Program-made: the position numbers and the translations under genes
Assembly (NCBI RefSeq): GCF_900104555.1
Contig: NZ_FNJU01000001.1
Location: 682,001-746,000 of the forward strand
From: Litchfieldia salsa
GTDB taxonomy: Bacteria > Bacillota > Bacilli > Bacillales > Bacillaceae_L
Direction of reading: 5' to 3'
DNA: 64,000 bases
Notes under the pieces: generated by a model
Told to the model about the DNA's origin: nothing
What the model saw: the letters and a program-made list of their open reading frames with translations, nothing else
Databases searched by the model: none
In this document: positions 61,892 to 64,000 of the stretch, piece after piece
Numbering within the stretch: the first letter of the stretch is position 1
Layout: each line of letters begins with the position of its first letter

Positions 61892-62527
61892 TTAATCAGT
61901 AATAACTAATCCTAATAAAGATGAGAATTGAATTGCTTGATGAGTAGATACTTTACAACCATTAAGGTCAGCAATAGAAACTGTAAGTGACTCAAATGTA
62001 GAATTACTAATATCAATTCCTTTAAGTGATGTTTTTTCAAAGTTAGCACTGTTAAGATTGCATAATTTGAACTCCACATTCTTAAAGATACAATCATAAA
62101 AATCTGAATTAACTAAGGATGCATCTTCAAAACGAACTTTTTCGAATTTAGAATTTCCTAATGATGCTAAGTTCAATACGGATTGATCAAACACAACATT
62201 GCCAAAACGAGATTCTGTAAAGTCTACCCCTAGCAATTTGCAGTTCTTAAATTCAACTCTATGGATAGAAGAATTATTCATATTAGCATTAGAGAAATCA
62301 CAATTTTCAAAGATAACATCGATCATGTCTATATTGCTAAAATCAGTATTGTTAAACTTGCTATTTTTAATGACCATTTTAGATAACCGCACTCTATGTA
62401 GTGCTTCATCCGTAAATAAAGAATCATTAATGATACACATTTCAAGTTCTGGATCTTCTTCATAAAAGATATCTTGAAAGTTTTTAACAGGTAAATTGCT
62501 TACAATTTTAGGTGAATCAATTTTCAT
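61892..62527 (-). CDS. Pentapeptide-repeat protein
   Basis: A 211-residue soluble protein. From about residue 40 to 190 it consists of tandem five-residue units of the A(D/N)LxN / xFxxx type (NTDFSNIDMIDVIFENCDF and similar), which fold into a right-handed beta-helix. Such proteins include DNA-gyrase-protecting mimics and many of unknown role; nothing here points to a specific one. It has no signal peptide. AAAGAGGTAG precedes the ATG. It is not obviously part of the glycan modules although flanked by them. Confidence 0.9.
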   Translation of the reverse strand: MKIDSPKIVSNLPVKNFQDIFYEEDPELEMCIINDSLFTDEALHRVRLSKMVIKNSKFNNTDFSNIDMIDVIFENCDFSNANMNNSSIHRVEFKNCKLLGVDFTESRFGNVVFDQSVLNLASLGNSKFEKVRFEDASLVNSDFYDCIFKNVEFKLCNLNSANFEKTSLKGIDISNSTFESLTVSIADLNGCKVSTHQAIQFSSLLGLVITD

Positions 62528-62685
62528 CGAACTACCTCTTTCATCTTATTTAATCGTCCTTAGTCATCATAAGAAATTTCTCATAAAATAAAAAGACTAT
62601 ATTTTTCTTACTAATTGTGTGCAATAGTAGAAAATCTAGTAAATAATTCAAGGACGAATTGCAGAATTAGAAAAAAGCGACCAAA

Positions 62686-62710
62686 AAAGCTCAGATTATA
62701 TCTGAGCTTT
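62686..62710. terminator. Terminator of the distal GH3 gene
   Basis: Perfect AAAGCTCAGAT / ATCTGAGCTTT stem with a three-base loop and flanking A and T residues. Confidence 0.85.
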
Positions 62711-62749
62711 CATTACTACTTTGCATATGAAATCTATTCATTTATTTTA

Positions 62750-62842
62750 GCTGTTTTCGTATAGATTGTTACTTATAAAACCGCAGGCTGAATACCATTT
62801 CAATGTTTTATATCTAAAACAACAAACTTTTAGAAAACAGCC
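62750..62842. repeat. MITE-like element, copy C (core deleted)
   Basis: Keeps the outer parts of copy A, including GCTGTTTTC and GAAAACAGC ends and CCGCAGGCTGAATA, then jumps directly to CCATTTCA. The 116 central bases present in copy A, including the GC-rich hairpin, are absent. Together with the terminator it accounts for the 321-base gap between 62528 and 62848. Confidence 0.85.
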
Positions 62843-62848
62843 TTTATT

Positions 62849-64000
62849 TTAGATCTCCTTAAATTCTATCCAGCCAATCTCTAAACCAGGTTTGATAAAA
62901 TCTAGCTTTAATTCATATAGTCCTTCTTCCAGATTAATCTTTACCAATTTTTGTTTAATCCATTGTCCTTCTGTACCATTCGTTTGAATAGTAGTCATCA
63001 GCTGCTCATTTAAACTAACATTGCAAACCGTTTGAGATAAATTAGTTTCCTCGGATTTTATCTTTACAATAATGCGATAAAAGCCAGGGTTATCAACCTT
63101 TATAAAGGTTGATGTTGAAGTATTCGGACTAACTTGTGAATCTCTTGATAGATCATGAACCTCAGCTGGTGCGAGTGACGAATTTGCTTCAAATGTATTT
63201 ACAAATTCATCAATTACTTGTTTCCTCGAAAAGACAGGTGCATGCATTAAGAATTCACAAATATTAATAGCAGAACGTTGTAATTCACCACGTGTTAAAG
63301 TTTCTGCTTTTATTGATTCAATGGTATTGTCATTTGATGCATTTATCTCTGCACCATAGTTATTAACAACCATATATAAATCGTTTTGTGCCCGAATCAT
63401 AAAGTTCGTGTTCTTTGTATCTGCTGGACCTCCAAAGGCAACATCGTTCATTTTAGCCCACCAATCTGTCATTACAATTCCATTAAATCCCCATTCCTTA
63501 CGAAGAACAGTTGTGTTCAAATCATAATTTGAAGCTGCCCAATGACCATTGATTGGATTATAGGATGTCATAATCCCCTTTGCTCCACCTTGTCTAACTG
63601 CCATTTCGAATCCTTTTAAATAAATTTGTCTCAGAGCACGTTCAGAAACAACTGCATCTACGTTATTACGCTCATGTTCTTGACTATTACAAGCAAAATG
63701 CTTAAGTGTAGCATTTGATCCGCCTTTCATAATTCCCTTTGTTGTAGCGGTAGCAAATGCTCCTGTAATGAGTGGATCTTCAGAGAAATATTCGAAGTTA
63801 CGGCCGTTTAAGGGACTACGTCTAATGTTTAACCCAGGTCCAAGTAACATATCAATGTTATTGCTAATTAACTCTTGTCCTTCCATAACATAGAGTTCTT
63901 CAACTAAATCAATATTCCAAGTTGCAGCAAGCAAAGTACCTATAGGAACTTGTGTTGCTTTATGTCCACTATCCATCCGTATACCAGAAGGACCATCTGC
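62849..64000 (-). CDS. GH3 beta-glucosidase, domain-permuted type, 5' part beyond the window
   Basis: The frame is open through the window edge: before the Met at 63976 it still reads ADGPSGIR, a GH3 barrel motif, so this is a partial gene. The visible 383 residues hold ADGPSGIRMDSG, NGRNFEYFSEDPLITG, KHFACN and nucleophile Asp in IVMTDWWAKMND, then a C-terminal module of about 115 residues with a carbohydrate-binding-like beta pattern. Because the barrel is followed by no alpha/beta-sandwich domain, the protein must be of the permuted GH3 type in which that domain comes first, as in some ruminococcal and clostridial beta-glucosidases. Role with the neighbouring modules likely but unproven. 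Confidence 0.88.
   Translation of the reverse strand, partial: ADGPSGIRMDSGHKATQVPIGTLLAATWNIDLVEELYVMEGQELISNNIDMLLGPGLNIRRSPLNGRNFEYFSEDPLITGAFATATTKGIMKGGSNATLKHFACNSQEHERNNVDAVVSERALRQIYLKGFEMAVRQGGAKGIMTSYNPINGHWAASNYDLNTTVLRKEWGFNGIVMTDWWAKMNDVAFGGPADTKNTNFMIRAQNDLYMVVNNYGAEINASNDNTIESIKAETLTRGELQRSAINICEFLMHAPVFSRKQVIDEFVNTFEANSSLAPAEVHDLSRDSQVSPNTSTSTFIKVDNPGFYRIIVKIKSEETNLSQTVCNVSLNEQLMTTIQTNGTEGQWIKQKLVKINLEEGLYELKLDFIKPGLEIGWIEFKEI

Noticed and set aside
1-64000. CRISPR arrays, tRNA or rRNA genes, prophage genes
   Set aside because: No regularly spaced repeats, no cloverleaf-type sequence with CCA context, no rRNA-like blocks and no phage structural genes were seen on reading.

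Overview
The window reads as chromosome from a low-GC, spore-forming Bacillaceae bacterium. Evidence for this: strong AGGAGG-type ribosome binding sites, a preQ1-I riboswitch in front of queCDE, GerP-like and small heat-shock spore-type proteins, a SasA/YwaC alarmone synthetase, YesM/YesN/YesL-type genes, CcpA-type cre boxes and dispersed hairpin repeats common in Bacillus. The genus is not resolved. No tRNA, rRNA, CRISPR array, prophage or transposase gene was seen.

Left part (1-23.4 kb), mixed housekeeping and accessory genes: an orphan pair (38-1411); a queuosine-precursor operon queC-queD-queE-folE under a preQ1 riboswitch (1587-4203); a secreted LysM/NlpC-P60 endopeptidase; a DehI-like protein; a sporulation-kinase-like gene interrupted by an in-frame TGA and lacking the phosphoacceptor His (6504-7604); a small spore-type cluster of two alpha-crystallin proteins and three proteins with GerP-like motifs, one with a non-AUG start (7787-10496); an AI-2E family permease; a 2001-residue sortase-anchored protein with three lamin-tail domains and a phosphoesterase; ppnP; a diguanylate cyclase; a lipoprotein; a TetR regulator; and a small alarmone synthetase.

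Right part (22.9-64 kb), about 41 kb with every gene on the minus strand: two glycan-utilisation modules side by side, each with its own YesM/YesN-like sensor-regulator pair and its own binding protein plus two permeases but no ATPase. Module 1 (23854-39849) has a secreted GH59-like enzyme, a heparinase II/III-like lyase, a DUF2264 protein and a GH88 unsaturated uronyl hydrolase. This suggests a galactose- and uronate-containing glycan, possibly arabinogalactan-like. Module 2 (40097-61663) has a secreted GH5 endoglucanase with CBM_X2/CBM46-like modules, a large-type binding protein with LplB/LplC-type permeases, and cytoplasmic YicI-type alpha-xylosidase, GH42 beta-galactosidase, GH95 (alpha-fucosidase family) and GH3 enzymes. 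Together these match the linkages of fucosylated xyloglucan. Candidate cre boxes precede five of the transcription units. A pentapeptide-repeat protein and the 3' part of a domain-permuted GH3 enzyme close the window.

Dispersed repeats are prominent: a 17-18 bp-armed hairpin family found mostly just 3' of stop codons (one copy encodes the C-terminus of the sortase-anchored protein), and a roughly 209-bp element with terminal inverted repeats present in three copies, one of which precisely lacks the hairpin core.
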